This document shows positions 13,342 to 28,400 of a stretch of 64,000 nt of DNA, in pieces. Origin of the DNA: Auanema rhodensis (Eukaryota; Nematoda; Chromadorea; Rhabditida; Rhabditidae); contig OZ059896.1 of the NCBI GenBank assembly GCA_964057225.1, positions 124,001 through 188,000 of the forward strand. Direction: 5' to 3'. Made by a program: the position numbers and the translations under genes. The stretch's first letter is position 1. The number at the start of each line of letters is the position of its first letter. Below the pieces are notes generated by a model. It was not told the origin of the DNA. It was given only the letters and a program-made list of their open reading frames with translations, and made no database searches.

Positions 13342-16300
13342 CATTTAATTAGCATAAATTAAAGTTCACGTAACTTTCAAAGTCATGGTTACCATGCACC
13401 AATATCAATAAAAATTTGTTTTTAGACTAATATGGACATGGGGAATCTAATTTTGTAAACCGCATCTCTTTATCTTTCACGTGAAGCGAGTTACATACCA
13501 AGTGCACATCACGTGTACATTTAATTAGCATAAATTAAAGTTCACGTAAATTTCAAAGTCATGGTTACCATGAACCAATATCAATAAAAATTTGTTTTTA
13601 GACTAATATGGACATGGGGAATCTAATTTTGAAAACCGCATCTCTTTATCTTTCACGTGAAGCGAGTTACATACCAAGTGCACATCACGTGTACATTTAA
13701 TTAGCATAAATTAAAGTTCACGTAAATTTCAAAGTCATGGTTACCATGCACCAATGTCAATAAAAATTTGTTTTTAGACTAATATGGACATGGGGAATCT
13801 AATTTTGAAAACCGCATCTCTTCATCTTTCACGTGAAGCGAGTTACATACCAAGTGCACATCACGTGTACATTTAATTAGCATAAATTAAAGTTCACGTA
13901 AATTCCAAAGTCATGGTTACCATGCACCAATATCAATAAAAATTTGTTTTTAGACTAATATGGACATGGGGAATCTTATTTTGAAAACCGCATCTCTTCA
14001 TCTTTCACGTGAAGCGAGTTACATACCAAGTGCACATCACGTGTACATTTAATTAGCATAAATTAAAGTTCACGTAAATTTTAAAGTCATGGTTACCATG
14101 CACCAATATCAATAAAAATTTGTTTTTAGACTAATATGGACATGGGGAATCTAATTTTGAAAACCGCATCTCTTTATCTTTCACGTGAAGCGAGTTACAT
14201 ACCAAGTGCACATCATGTGTACATTTAATTAGCATAAATTAAAGTTCACGTAAATTTCAAAGTCATGGTTACCATGCACCAATGTCAATAAAAATTTGTT
14301 TTTAGACTAATATGGACATGGGGAATCTAATTTTGAAAACCGCATCTCTTCATCTTTCACGTGAAGCGAGTTACATACCAAGTGCACATCACGTGTACAT
14401 TTAATTAGCATAAATTAAAGTTCACGTGAATTTTAAAGTCATGGTTACCATGCACCAATATCAATAAAAATTTGTTTTTAGACTAATATGGACATGGGGA
14501 ATCTAATTTTGAAAACCGCATCTCTTTATCTTTCACGTGAAGCGAGTTACATACCAAGTGCACATCATGTGTACATTTAATTAGCATAAATTAAAGTTCA
14601 CGTAAATTTCAAAGTCATGGTTACCATGCACCAATGTCAATAAAAATTTGTTTTTAGACTAATATGGACATGGGGAATCTAATTTTGAAAACCGCATCTC
14701 TTCATCTTTCACGTGAAGCGAGTTACATACCAAGTGCACATCACGTGTACATTTAATTAGCATAAATTAAAGTTCACGTAAATTTCAAAGTCATGGTTAC
14801 CATGCACCAATATCAATAAAAATTTGTTTTTAGACTAATATGGACATGGGGAATCTAATTTTGAAAACCGCATCTCTTCATCTTTCACGTGAAGCGAGTT
14901 ACATACCAAGTGCACATCACGTGTACATTTAATTAGCATAAATTAAAGTTCACGTAAATTTCAAAGTCATGGTTACCATGCACCAATATCAATAAAAATT
15001 TGTTTTTAGACTAATATGGACATGGGGAATCTAATTTTGAAAACCGCATCTCTTTATCTTTCACGTGAAGCGAGTTACATACCAAGTGCACATCACGTGT
15101 ACATTTAATTAGCATAAATTAAAGTTCACGTAAATTTCAAAGTCATGGTTACCATAAACCAATATCAATAAAAATTTGTTTTTAGACTAATATGGACATG
15201 GGGAGTCTAATTTTGAAAACCGCATCTCTTTATCTTTCACGTGAAGCGAGTTACATACCAAGTGCACATCACGTGTACATTTAATTAGCATAAATTAAAG
15301 TTCACGTAACTTTCAAAGTCATGGTTACCATGCACCAATATCAATAAAAATTTGTTTTTAGACTAATATGGACATGGGGAATCTAATTTTGTAAACCGCA
15401 TCTCTTTATCTTTCACGTGAAGCGAGTTACATACCAAGTGCACATCACGTGTACATTTAATTAGCATAAATTAAAGTTCACGTAAATTTCAAAGTCATGG
15501 TTACCATGCACCAATATCAATAAAAATTTGTTTTTAGACTAATATGGACATGGGGAATCTAATTTTGAAAACCGCATCTTTTCATCTTTCACGTGAAGCG
15601 AGTTACATACCAAGTGCACATCACGTGTACATTTAATTAGCATAAATTAAAGTTCACGTAAATTTCAAAGTCATGGTTACCATGCACCAATATCAATAAA
15701 AATTTGTTTTTAGACTAATATGGACATGGGGAATCTTATTTTGAAAACCGCATCTCTTCATCTTTCACGTGAAGCGAGTTACATACCAAGTGCACATCAC
15801 GTGTACATTTAATTAGCATAAATTAAAGTTCACGTAAATTTTAAAGTCATGGTTACCATGCACCAATATCAATAAAAATTTGTTTTTAGACTAATATGGA
15901 CATGGGGAATCTAATTTTGAAAACCGCATCTCTTTATCTTTCACGTGAAGCGAGTTACATACCAAGTGCACATCATGTGTACATTTAATTAGCATAAATT
16001 AAAGTTCACGTAAATTTCAAAGTCATGGTTACCATGCACCAATGTCAATAAAAATTTGTTTTTAGACTAATATGGACATGGGGAATCTAATTTTGAAAAC
16101 CGCATCTCTTCATCTTTCACGTGAAGCGAGTTACATACCAAGTGCACATCACGTGTACATTTAATTAGCATAAATTAAAGTTCACGTAAATTTTAAAGTC
16201 ATGGTTACCATGCACCAATATCAATAAAAATTTGTTTTTAGACTAATATGGACATGGGGAATCTAATTTTGAAAACCGCATCTCTTTATCTTTCACGTGA

Positions 16301-18093
16301 AGCGAGTTACATACCAAGTGCACATCATGTGTACATTTAATTAGCATAAATTAAAGTTCACGTAAATTTCAAAGTCATGGTTACCATGCACCAATGTCAA
16401 TAAAAATTTGTTTTTAGACTAATATGGACATGGGGAATCTAATTTTGAAAACCGCATCTCTTCATCTTTCACGTGAAGCGAGTTACATACCAAGTGCACA
16501 TCACGTGTACATTTAATTAGCATAAATTAAAGTTCACGTAAATTTCAAAGTCATGGTTACCATGCACCAATATCAATAAAAATTTGTTTTTAGACTAATA
16601 TGGACATGGGGAATCTAATTTTGAAAACCGCATCTCTTCATCTTTCACGTGAAGCGAGTTACATACCAAGTGCACATCACGTGTACATTTAATTAGCATA
16701 AATTAAAGTTCACGTAAATTTCAAAGTCATGGTTACCATGCACCAATATCAATAAAAATTTGTTTTTAGACTAATATGGACATGGGGAATCTAATTTTGA
16801 AAACCGCATCTCTTTATCTTTCACGTGAAGCGAGTTACATACCAAGTGCACATCACGTGTACATTTAATTAGCATAAATTAAAGTTCACGTAAATTTCAA
16901 AGTCATGGTTACCATGCACCAATGTCAATAAAAATTTGTTTTTAGACTAATATAGACATGGGGAATCTAATTTTGAAAACCGCATCTCTTCATCTTTCAC
17001 GTGAAGCGAGTTACATACCAAGTGCACATCACGTGTACATTTAATTAGCATAAATTAAAGTTCACGTAAATTTCAAAGTCATGGTTACCATGCACCAATA
17101 TCAATAAAAATTTGTTTTTAGACTAATATGGACATGGGGAATCTAATTTTGAAAACCGCATCTCTTTATCTTTCACGTGAAGCGAGTTACATACCAAGTG
17201 CACATCACGTGTACATTTAATTAGCATAAATTAAAGTTCACGTAAATTTCAAAGTCATGGTTACCATAAACCAATATCAATAAAAATTTGTTTTTAGACT
17301 AATATGGACATGGGGAGTCTAATTTTGAAAACCGCATCTCTTTATCTTTCACGTGAAGCGAGTTACATACCAAGTGCACATCACGTGTACATTTAATTAG
17401 CATAAATTAAAGTTCACGTAACTTTCAAAGTCATGGTTACCATGCACCAATATCAATAAAAATTTGTTTTTAGACTAATATGGACATGGGGAATCTAATT
17501 TTGTAAACCGCATCTCTTTATCTTTCACGTGAAGCGAGTTACATACCAAGTGCACATCACGTGTACATTTAATTAGCATAAATTAAAGTTCACGTAAATT
17601 TCAAAGTCATGGTTACCATGCACCAATATCAATAAAAATTTGTTTTTAGACTAATATGGACATGGGGAATCTAATTTTGAAAACCGCATCTTTTCATCTT
17701 TCACGTGAAGCGAGTTACATACCAAGTGCACATCACGTGTACATTTAATTAGCATAAATTAAAGTTCACGTAAATTTCAAAGTCATGGTTACCATGCACC
17801 AATATCAATAAAAATTTGTTTTTAGACTAATATGGACATGGGGAATCTAATTTTGAAAACCGCATCTCTTTATCTTTCACGTGAAGCGAGTTACATACCA
17901 AGTGCACATCACGTGTACATTTAATTAGCATAAATTAAAGTTCACGTAAATTTCAAAGTCATGGTTACCATGCACCAATATCAATAAAAATTTGTTTTTA
18001 GACTAATTTGGACATGGGAAATCTAATTTTGAAAACCGCATCTCTTTATCTTTCACGTGAAGCGAGTTACATACCAAGTGCACATCACGTGTA

Positions 18094-18251
18094 CATTTAA
18101 TTAGCATAAATTAAAGTTCACGTAAATTTCAAAGTCATGGTTACCATAAACCAATATCAATAAAAATTTGTTTTTAGACTAATATGGACATGGGGAATCT
18201 AATTTTGAAAACCGCATCTCTTTATCTTTCACGTGAAGATTGTAAATTGTA
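18094..18251. repeat. 158-bp short monomer, copy 3
   Basis: Same short junction, 4,910 bp after copy 2 (27 x 176 + 158). It carries ATAAACC at 53-59 like copy 2 but has the consensus base at 26. Confidence 0.95.
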
Positions 18252-21200
18252 CATTTAATTAGCATAAATTAAAGTTCACGTAACTTTCAAAGTCATGGTT
18301 ACCATGCACCAATATCAATAAAAATTTGTTTTTAGACTAATATGGACATGGGGAATCTAATTTTGTAAACCGCATCTCTTTATCTTTCACGTGAAGCGAG
18401 TTACATACCAAGTGCACATCACGTGTACATTTAATTAGCATAAATTAAAGTTCACGTAAATTTCAAAGTCATGGTTACCATGAACCAATATCAATAAAAA
18501 TTTGTTTTTAGACTAATATGGACATGGGGAATCTAATTTTGAAAACCGCATCTCTTTATCTTTCACGTGAAGCGAGTTACATACCAAGTGCACATCACGT
18601 GTACATTTAATTAGCATAAATTAAAGTTCACGTAAATTTCAAAGTCATGGTTACCATGCACCAATATCAATAAAAATTTGTTTTTAGACTAATATGGACA
18701 TGGGGAATCTAATTTTGAAAACCGCATCTCTTTATCTTTCACGTGAAGCGAGTTACATACCAAGTGCACATCACGTGTACATTTAATTAGCATAAATTAA
18801 AGTTCACGTAAATTTCAAAGTCATGGTTACCATAAACCAATATCAATAAAAATTTGTTTTTAGACTAATATGGACATGGGGAGTCTAATTTTGAAAACCG
18901 CATCTCTTTATCTTTCACGTGAAGCGAGTTACATACCAAGTGCACATCACGTGTACATTTAATTAGCATAAATTAAAGTTCACGTAACTTTCAAAGTCAT
19001 GGTTACCATGCACCAATATCAATAAAAATTTGTTTTTAGACTAATATGGACATGGGGAATCTAATTTTGAAAACCGCATCTCTTCATCTTTCACGTGAAG
19101 CGAGTTACATACCAAGTGCACATCACGTGTACATTTAATTAGCATAAATTAAAGTTCACGTAAATTTCAAAGTCATGGTTACCATGCACCAATATCAATA
19201 AAAATTTGTTTTTAGACTAATATGGACATGGGGAATCTAATTTTGAAAACCGCATCTCTTTATCTTTCACGTGAAGCGAGTTACATACCAAGTGCACATC
19301 ACGTGTACATTTAATTAGCATAAATTAAAGTTCACGTAAATTTCAAAGTCATGGTTACCATGCACCAATATCAATAAAAATTTGTTTTTAGACTAATATG
19401 GACATGGGGAATCTAATTTTGAAAACCGCATCTCTTCATCTTTCACGTGAAGCGAGTTACATACCAAGTGCACATCACGTGTACATTTAATTAGCATAAA
19501 TTAAAGTTCACGTAAATTTCAAAGTCATGGTTACCATGCACCAATATCAATAAAAATTTGTTTTTAGACTAATATGGACATGGGGAATCTAATTTTGAAA
19601 ACCGCATCTCTTTATCTTTCACGTGAAGCGAGTTACATACCAAGTGCACATCACGTGTACATTTAATTAGCATAAATTAAAGTTCACGTAAATTTCAAAG
19701 TCATGGTTACCATGCACCAATATCAATAAAAATTTGTTTTTAGACTAATATGGACATGGGGAATCTAATTTTGAAAACCGCATCTCTTTATCTTTCACGT
19801 GAAGCGAGTTACATACCAAGTGCACATCACGTGTACATTTAATTAGCATAAATTAAAGTTCACGTAAATTTCAAAGTCATGGTTACCATGCACCAATATC
19901 AATAAAAATTTGTTTTTAGACTAATATGGACATGGGGAATCTAAATTTGAAAACCGCATCTCTTCATCTTTCACGTGAAGCGAGTTACATACCAAGTGCA
20001 CATCACGTGTACATTTAATTAGCATAAATTAAAGTTCACGTAAATTTCAAAGTCATGGTTACCATGCACCAATATCAATAAAAATTTGTTTTTAGACTAA
20101 TATGGACATGGGGAATCTAATTTTGAAAACCGCATCTCTTCATCTTTCACGTGAAGCGAGTTACATACCAAGTGCACATCACGTGTACATTTAATTAGCA
20201 TAAATTAAAGTTCACGTAAATTTCAAAGTCATGGTTACCATGCACCAATGTCAATAAAAATTTGTTTTTAGACTAATATGGACATGGGGAATCTAATTTT
20301 GAAAACCGCATCTCTTCATCTTTCACGTGAAGCGAGTTACATACCAAGTGCACATCACGTGTACATTTAATTAGCATAAATTAAAGTTCACGTAAATTTC
20401 AAAGTCATGGTTACCATGCACCAATATCAATAAAAATTTGTTTTTAGACTAATATGGACATGGGGAATCTAATTTTGAAAACCGCATCTCTTCATCTTTC
20501 ACGTGAAGCGAGTTACATACCAAGTGCACATCACGTGTACATTTAATTAGCATAAATTAAAGTTCACGTAAATTTCAAAGTCATGGTTACCATGCACCAA
20601 TATCAATAAGAATTTGTTTTTAGACTAATATAGACATGGGGAATCTAATTTTGAAAACCGCATCTCTTTATCTTTCACGTGAAGCGAGTTACATACCAAG
20701 TGCACATCACGTGTACATTTAATTAGCATAAATTAAAGTTCACGTAAATTTCAAAGTCATGGTTACCATGCACCAATATCAATAAAAATTTGTTTTTAGA
20801 CTAATATGGACATGGGGAATCTAATTTTGAAAACCGCATCTCTTCATCTTTCACGTGAAGCGAGTTACATACCAAGTGCACATCACGTGTACATTTAATT
20901 AGCATAAATTAAAGTTCACGTAAATTTCAAAGTCATGGTTACCATGCACCAATATCAATAAAAATTTGTTTTTAGACTAATATGGACATGGGGAATCTAA
21001 TTTTGAAAACCGCATCTTTTCATCTTTCACGTGAAGCGAGTTACATACCAAGTGCACATCACGTGTACATTTAATTAGCATAAATTAAAGTTCACGTAAA
21101 TTTCAAATTCATGGTTACCATGCACCAATATCAATAAAAATTTGTTTTTAGACTAATATGGACATGGGGAATCTAATTTTGAAAACCGCATCTCTTTATC

Positions 21201-22475
21201 TTTCACGTGAAGCGAGTTACATACCAAGTGCACATCACGTGTACATTTAATTAGCATAAATTAAAGTTCACGTAAATTTCAAAGTCATGGTTACCATGCA
21301 CCAATGTCAATAAAAATTTGTTTTTAGACTAATATGGACATGGGGAATCTAATTTTGAAAACCGCATCTCCTTATCTTTCACGTGAAGCGAGTTACATAC
21401 CAAGTGCACATCACGTGTACATTTAATTAGCATAAATTAAAGTTCACGTAAATTTCAAAGTCATGGTTACCATGCACCAATATCAATAAGAATTTGTTTT
21501 TAGACTAATATGGACATGGGGAATCTAATTTTGAAAACCGCATCTCTTTATCTTTCACGTGAAGCGAGTTACATACCAAGTGCACATCACGTGTACATTT
21601 AATTAGCATAAATTAAAGTTCACGTAAATTTCAAAGTCATGGTTACCATAAACCAATATCAATAAAAATTTGTTTTTAGACTAATATGGACATGGGGAGT
21701 CTAATTTTGAAAACCGCATCTCTTTATCTTTCACGTGAAGCGAGTTACATACCAAGTGCACATCACGTGTACATTTAATTAGCATAAATTAAAGTTCACG
21801 TAACTTTCAAAGTCATGGTTACCATGCACCAATATCAATAAAAATTTGTTTTTAGACTAATATGGACATGGGGAATCTAATTTTGTAAACCGCATCTCTT
21901 TATCTTTCACGTGAAGCGAGTTACATACCAAGTGCACATCACGTGTACATTTAATTAGCATAAATTAAAGTTCACGTAAATTTCAAAGTCATGGTTACCA
22001 TGCACCAATATCAATAAAAATTTGTTTTTAGACTAATATGGACATGGGGAATCTAATTTTGAAAACCGCATCTTTTCATCTTTCACGTGAAGCGAGTTAC
22101 ATACCAAGTGCACATCACGTGTACATTTAATTAGCATAAATTAAAGTTCACGTAAATTTCAAAGTCATGGTTACCATGCACCAATATCAATAAAAATTTG
22201 TTTTTAGACTAATATGGACATGGGGAATCTAATTTTGAAAACCGCATCTCTTTATCTTTCACGTGAAGCGAGTTACATACCAAGTGCACATCACGTGTAC
22301 ATTTAATTAGCATAAATTAAAGTTCACGTAAATTTCAAAGTCATGGTTACCATGCACCAATATCAATAAAAATTTGTTTTTAGACTAATATGGACATGGG
22401 GAATCTAATTTTGAAAACCGCATCTCTTCATCTTTCACGTGAAGCGAGTTACATACCAAGTGCACATCACGTGTA

Positions 22476-22633
22476 CATTTAATTAGCATAAATTAAAGTT
22501 CACGTAAATTTCAAAGTCATGGTTACCATGCACCAATATCAATAAAAATTTGTTTTTAGACTAATATGGACATGGGGAATCTAATTTTGAAAACCGCATC
22601 TCTTTATCTTTCACGTGAAGATTGTAAATTGTA
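22476..22633. repeat. 158-bp short monomer, copy 4
   Basis: Counterpart of copy 1, exactly 12,090 bp downstream, in the second unit of the large duplication. Confidence 0.95.
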
Positions 22634-25273
22634 CATTTAATTAGCATAAATTAAAGTTCACGTAACTTTCAAAGTCATGGTTACCATGCACCAATATCAA
22701 TAAAAATTTGTTTTTAGACTAATATGGACATGGGGAATCTAATTTTGTAAACCGCATCTCTTTATCTTTCACGTGAAGCGAGTTACATACCAAGTGCACA
22801 TCACGTGTACATTTAATTAGCATAAATTAAAGTTCACGTAAATTTCAAAGTCATGGTTACCATGAACCAATATCAATAAAAATTTGTTTTTAGACTAATA
22901 TGGACATGGGGAATCTAATTTTGAAAACCGCATCTCTTTATCTTTCACGTGAAGCGAGTTACATACCAAGTGCACATCACGTGTACATTTAATTAGCATA
23001 AATTAAAGTTCACGTAAATTTCAAAGTCATGGTTACCATGCACCAATGTCAATAAAAATTTGTTTTTAGACTAATATGGACATGGGGAATCTAATTTTGA
23101 AAACCGCATCTCTTCATCTTTCACGTGAAGCGAGTTACATACCAAGTGCACATCACGTGTACATTTAATTAGCATAAATTAAAGTTCACGTAAATTCCAA
23201 AGTCATGGTTACCATGCACCAATATCAATAAAAATTTGTTTTTAGACTAATATGGACATGGGGAATCTTATTTTGAAAACCGCATCTCTTCATCTTTCAC
23301 GTGAAGCGAGTTACATACCAAGTGCACATCACGTGTACATTTAATTAGCATAAATTAAAGTTCACGTAAATTTTAAAGTCATGGTTACCATGCACCAATA
23401 TCAATAAAAATTTGTTTTTAGACTAATATGGACATGGGGAATCTAATTTTGAAAACCGCATCTCTTTATCTTTCACGTGAAGCGAGTTACATACCAAGTG
23501 CACATCATGTGTACATTTAATTAGCATAAATTAAAGTTCACGTAAATTTCAAAGTCATGGTTACCATGCACCAATGTCAATAAAAATTTGTTTTTAGACT
23601 AATATGGACATGGGGAATCTAATTTTGAAAACCGCATCTCTTCATCTTTCACGTGAAGCGAGTTACATACCAAGTGCACATCACGTGTACATTTAATTAG
23701 CATAAATTAAAGTTCACGTAAATTTCAAAGTCATGGTTACCATGCACCAATATCAATAAAAATTTGTTTTTAGACTAATATGGACATGGGGAATCTAATT
23801 TTGAAAACCGCATCTCTTCATCTTTCACGTGAAGCGAGTTACATACCAAGTGCACATCACGTGTACATTTAATTAGCATAAATTAAAGTTCACGTAAATT
23901 TCAAAGTCATGGTTACCATGCACCAATATCAATAAAAATTTGTTTTTAGACTAATATGGACATGGGGAATCTAATTTTGAAAACCGCATCTCTTTATCTT
24001 TCACGTGAAGCGAGTTACATACCAAGTGCACATCACGTGTACATTTAATTAGCATAAATTAAAGTTCACGTAAATTTCAAAGTCATGGTTACCATGCACC
24101 AATGTCAATAAAAATTTGTTTTTAGACTAATATAGACATGGGGAATCTAATTTTGAAAACCGCATCTCTTCATCTTTCACGTGAAGCGAGTTACATACCA
24201 AGTGCACATCACGTGTACATTTAATTAGCATAAATTAAAGTTCACGTAAATTTCAAAGTCATGGTTACCATGCACCAATATCAATAAAAATTTGTTTTTA
24301 GACTAATATGGACATGGGGAATCTAATTTTGAAAACCGCATCTCTTTATCTTTCACGTGAAGCGAGTTACATACCAAGTGCACATCACGTGTACATTTAA
24401 TTAGCATAAATTAAAGTTCACGTAAATTTCAAAGTCATGGTTACCATAAACCAATATCAATAAAAATTTGTTTTTAGACTAATATGGACATGGGGAGTCT
24501 AATTTTGAAAACCGCATCTCTTTATCTTTCACGTGAAGCGAGTTACATACCAAGTGCACATCACGTGTACATTTAATTAGCATAAATTAAAGTTCACGTA
24601 ACTTTCAAAGTCATGGTTACCATGCACCAATATCAATAAAAATTTGTTTTTAGACTAATATGGACATGGGGAATCTAATTTTGTAAACCGCATCTCTTTA
24701 TCTTTCACGTGAAGCGAGTTACATACCAAGTGCACATCACGTGTACATTTAATTAGCATAAATTAAAGTTCACGTAAATTTCAAAGTCATGGTTACCATG
24801 CACCAATATCAATAAAAATTTGTTTTTAGACTAATATGGACATGGGGAATCTAATTTTGAAAACCGCATCTTTTCATCTTTCACGTGAAGCGAGTTACAT
24901 ACCAAGTGCACATCACGTGTACATTTAATTAGCATAAATTAAAGTTCACGTAAATTTCAAAGTCATGGTTACCATGCACCAATATCAATAAAAATTTGTT
25001 TTTAGACTAATATGGACATGGGGAATCTAATTTTGAAAACCGCATCTCTTTATCTTTCACGTGAAGCGAGTTACATACCAAGTGCACATCACGTGTACAT
25101 TTAATTAGCATAAATTAAAGTTCACGTAAATTTCAAAGTCATGGTTACCATGCACCAATATCAATAAAAATTTGTTTTTAGACTAATTTGGACATGGGGA
25201 ATCTAATTTTGAAAACCGCATCTCTTTATCTTTCACGTGAAGCGAGTTACATACCAAGTGCACATCACGTGTA

Positions 25274-25431
25274 CATTTAATTAGCATAAATTAAAGTTTA
25301 CGTAAATTTCAAAGTCATGGTTACCATAAACCAATATCAATAAAAATTTGTTTTTAGACTAATATGGACATGGGGAATCTAATTTTGAAAACCGCATCTC
25401 TTTATCTTTCACGTGAAGATTGTAAATTGTA
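25274..25431. repeat. 158-bp short monomer, copy 5
   Basis: Counterpart of copy 2 (12,090 bp downstream), again 2,798 bp after its predecessor and sharing the copy-2 variants c26>t and ATAAACC. Confidence 0.95.
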
Positions 25432-28400
25432 CATTTAATTAGCATAAATTAAAGTTCACGTAACTTTCAAAGTCATGGTTACCATGCACCAATATCAATA
25501 AAAATTTGTTTTTAGACTAATATGGACATGGGGAATCTAATTTTGTAAACCGCATCTCTTTATCTTTCACGTGAAGCGAGTTACATACCAAGTGCACATC
25601 ACGTGTACATTTAATTAGCATAAATTAAAGTTCACGTAAATTTCAAAGTCATGGTTACCATGAACCAATATCAATAAAAATTTGTTTTTAGACTAATATG
25701 GACATGGGGAATCTAATTTTGAAAACCGCATCTCTTTATCTTTCACGTGAAGCGAGTTACATACCAAGTGCACATCACGTGTACATTTAATTAGCATAAA
25801 TTAAAGTTCACGTAAATTTCAAAGTCATGGTTACCATGCACCAATGTCAATAAAAATTTGTTTTTAGACTAATATGGACATGGGGAATCTAATTTTGAAA
25901 ACCGCATCTCTTCATCTTTCACGTGAAGCGAGTTACATACCAAGTGCACATCACGTGTACATTTAATTAGCATAAATTAAAGTTCACGTAAATTCCAAAG
26001 TCATGGTTACCATGCACCAATATCAATAAAAATTTGTTTTTAGACTAATATGGACATGGGGAATCTTATTTTGAAAACCGCATCTCTTCATCTTTCACGT
26101 GAAGCGAGTTACATACCAAGTGCACATCACGTGTACATTTAATTAGCATAAATTAAAGTTCACGTAAATTTTAAAGTCATGGTTACCATGCACCAATATC
26201 AATAAAAATTTGTTTTTAGACTAATATGGACATGGGGAATCTAATTTTGAAAACCGCATCTCTTTATCTTTCACGTGAAGCGAGTTACATACCAAGTGCA
26301 CATCATGTGTACATTTAATTAGCATAAATTAAAGTTCACGTAAATTTCAAAGTCATGGTTACCATGCACCAATGTCAATAAAAATTTGTTTTTAGACTAA
26401 TATGGACATGGGGAATCTAATTTTGAAAACCGCATCTCTTCATCTTTCACGTGAAGCGAGTTACATACCAAGTGCACATCACGTGTACATTTAATTAGCA
26501 TAAATTAAAGTTCACGTGAATTTTAAAGTCATGGTTACCATGCACCAATATCAATAAAAATTTGTTTTTAGACTAATATGGACATGGGGAATCTAATTTT
26601 GAAAACCGCATCTCTTTATCTTTCACGTGAAGCGAGTTACATACCAAGTGCACATCATGTGTACATTTAATTAGCATAAATTAAAGTTCACGTAAATTTC
26701 AAAGTCATGGTTACCATGCACCAATGTCAATAAAAATTTGTTTTTAGACTAATATGGACATGGGGAATCTAATTTTGAAAACCGCATCTCTTCATCTTTC
26801 ACGTGAAGCGAGTTACATACCAAGTGCACATCACGTGTACATTTAATTAGCATAAATTAAAGTTCACGTAAATTTCAAAGTCATGGTTACCATGCACCAA
26901 TATCAATAAAAATTTGTTTTTAGACTAATATGGACATGGGGAATCTAATTTTGAAAACCGCATCTCTTCATCTTTCACGTGAAGCGAGTTACATACCAAG
27001 TGCACATCACGTGTACATTTAATTAGCATAAATTAAAGTTCACGTAAATTTCAAAGTCATGGTTACCATGCACCAATATCAATAAAAATTTGTTTTTAGA
27101 CTAATATGGACATGGGGAATCTAATTTTGAAAACCGCATCTCTTTATCTTTCACGTGAAGCGAGTTACATACCAAGTGCACATCACGTGTACATTTAATT
27201 AGCATAAATTAAAGTTCACGTAAATTTCAAAGTCATGGTTACCATAAACCAATATCAATAAAAATTTGTTTTTAGACTAATATGGACATGGGGAGTCTAA
27301 TTTTGAAAACCGCATCTCTTTATCTTTCACGTGAAGCGAGTTACATACCAAGTGCACATCACGTGTACATTTAATTAGCATAAATTAAAGTTCACGTAAC
27401 TTTCAAAGTCATGGTTACCATGCACCAATATCAATAAAAATTTGTTTTTAGACTAATATGGACATGGGGAATCTAATTTTGTAAACCGCATCTCTTTATC
27501 TTTCACGTGAAGCGAGTTACATACCAAGTGCACATCACGTGTACATTTAATTAGCATAAATTAAAGTTCACGTAAATTTCAAAGTCATGGTTACCATGCA
27601 CCAATATCAATAAAAATTTGTTTTTAGACTAATATGGACATGGGGAATCTAATTTTGAAAACCGCATCTTTTCATCTTTCACGTGAAGCGAGTTACATAC
27701 CAAGTGCACATCACGTGTACATTTAATTAGCATAAATTAAAGTTCACGTAAATTTCAAAGTCATGGTTACCATGCACCAATATCAATAAAAATTTGTTTT
27801 TAGACTAATATGGACATGGGGAATCTTATTTTGAAAACCGCATCTCTTCATCTTTCACGTGAAGCGAGTTACATACCAAGTGCACATCACGTGTACATTT
27901 AATTAGCATAAATTAAAGTTCACGTAAATTTTAAAGTCATGGTTACCATGCACCAATATCAATAAAAATTTGTTTTTAGACTAATATGGACATGGGGAAT
28001 CTAATTTTGAAAACCGCATCTCTTTATCTTTCACGTGAAGCGAGTTACATACCAAGTGCACATCATGTGTACATTTAATTAGCATAAATTAAAGTTCACG
28101 TAAATTTCAAAGTCATGGTTACCATGCACCAATGTCAATAAAAATTTGTTTTTAGACTAATATGGACATGGGGAATCTAATTTTGAAAACCGCATCTCTT
28201 CATCTTTCACGTGAAGCGAGTTACATACCAAGTGCACATCACGTGTACATTTAATTAGCATAAATTAAAGTTCACGTAAATTTTAAAGTCATGGTTACCA
28301 TGCACCAATATCAATAAAAATTTGTTTTTAGACTAATATGGACATGGGGAATCTAATTTTGAAAACCGCATCTCTTTATCTTTCACGTGAAGCGAGTTAC

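Larger units (their letters stand above)
9506..15101. repeat. Nested 16-monomer repeat (2,798-bp interval) in unit A
   Basis: Two successive blocks, 9,506-12,303 and 12,304-15,101, each 15 monomers of 176 plus one of 158. Both begin with a monomer carrying ATAAACC and GAGTCT. A monomer with GTAACTTTC and TTGTAAACC comes next, and later one with CTTTTCATC. Both blocks contain a short monomer at the same place. The start of a third block follows at 15,102 but lacks the short monomer. The blocks are mosaics: some internal monomers differ in type (for example near 10,338 versus 13,136, and after 11,600 versus 14,398). The arrangement reappears 12,090 bp downstream in unit B. Confidence 0.85.
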
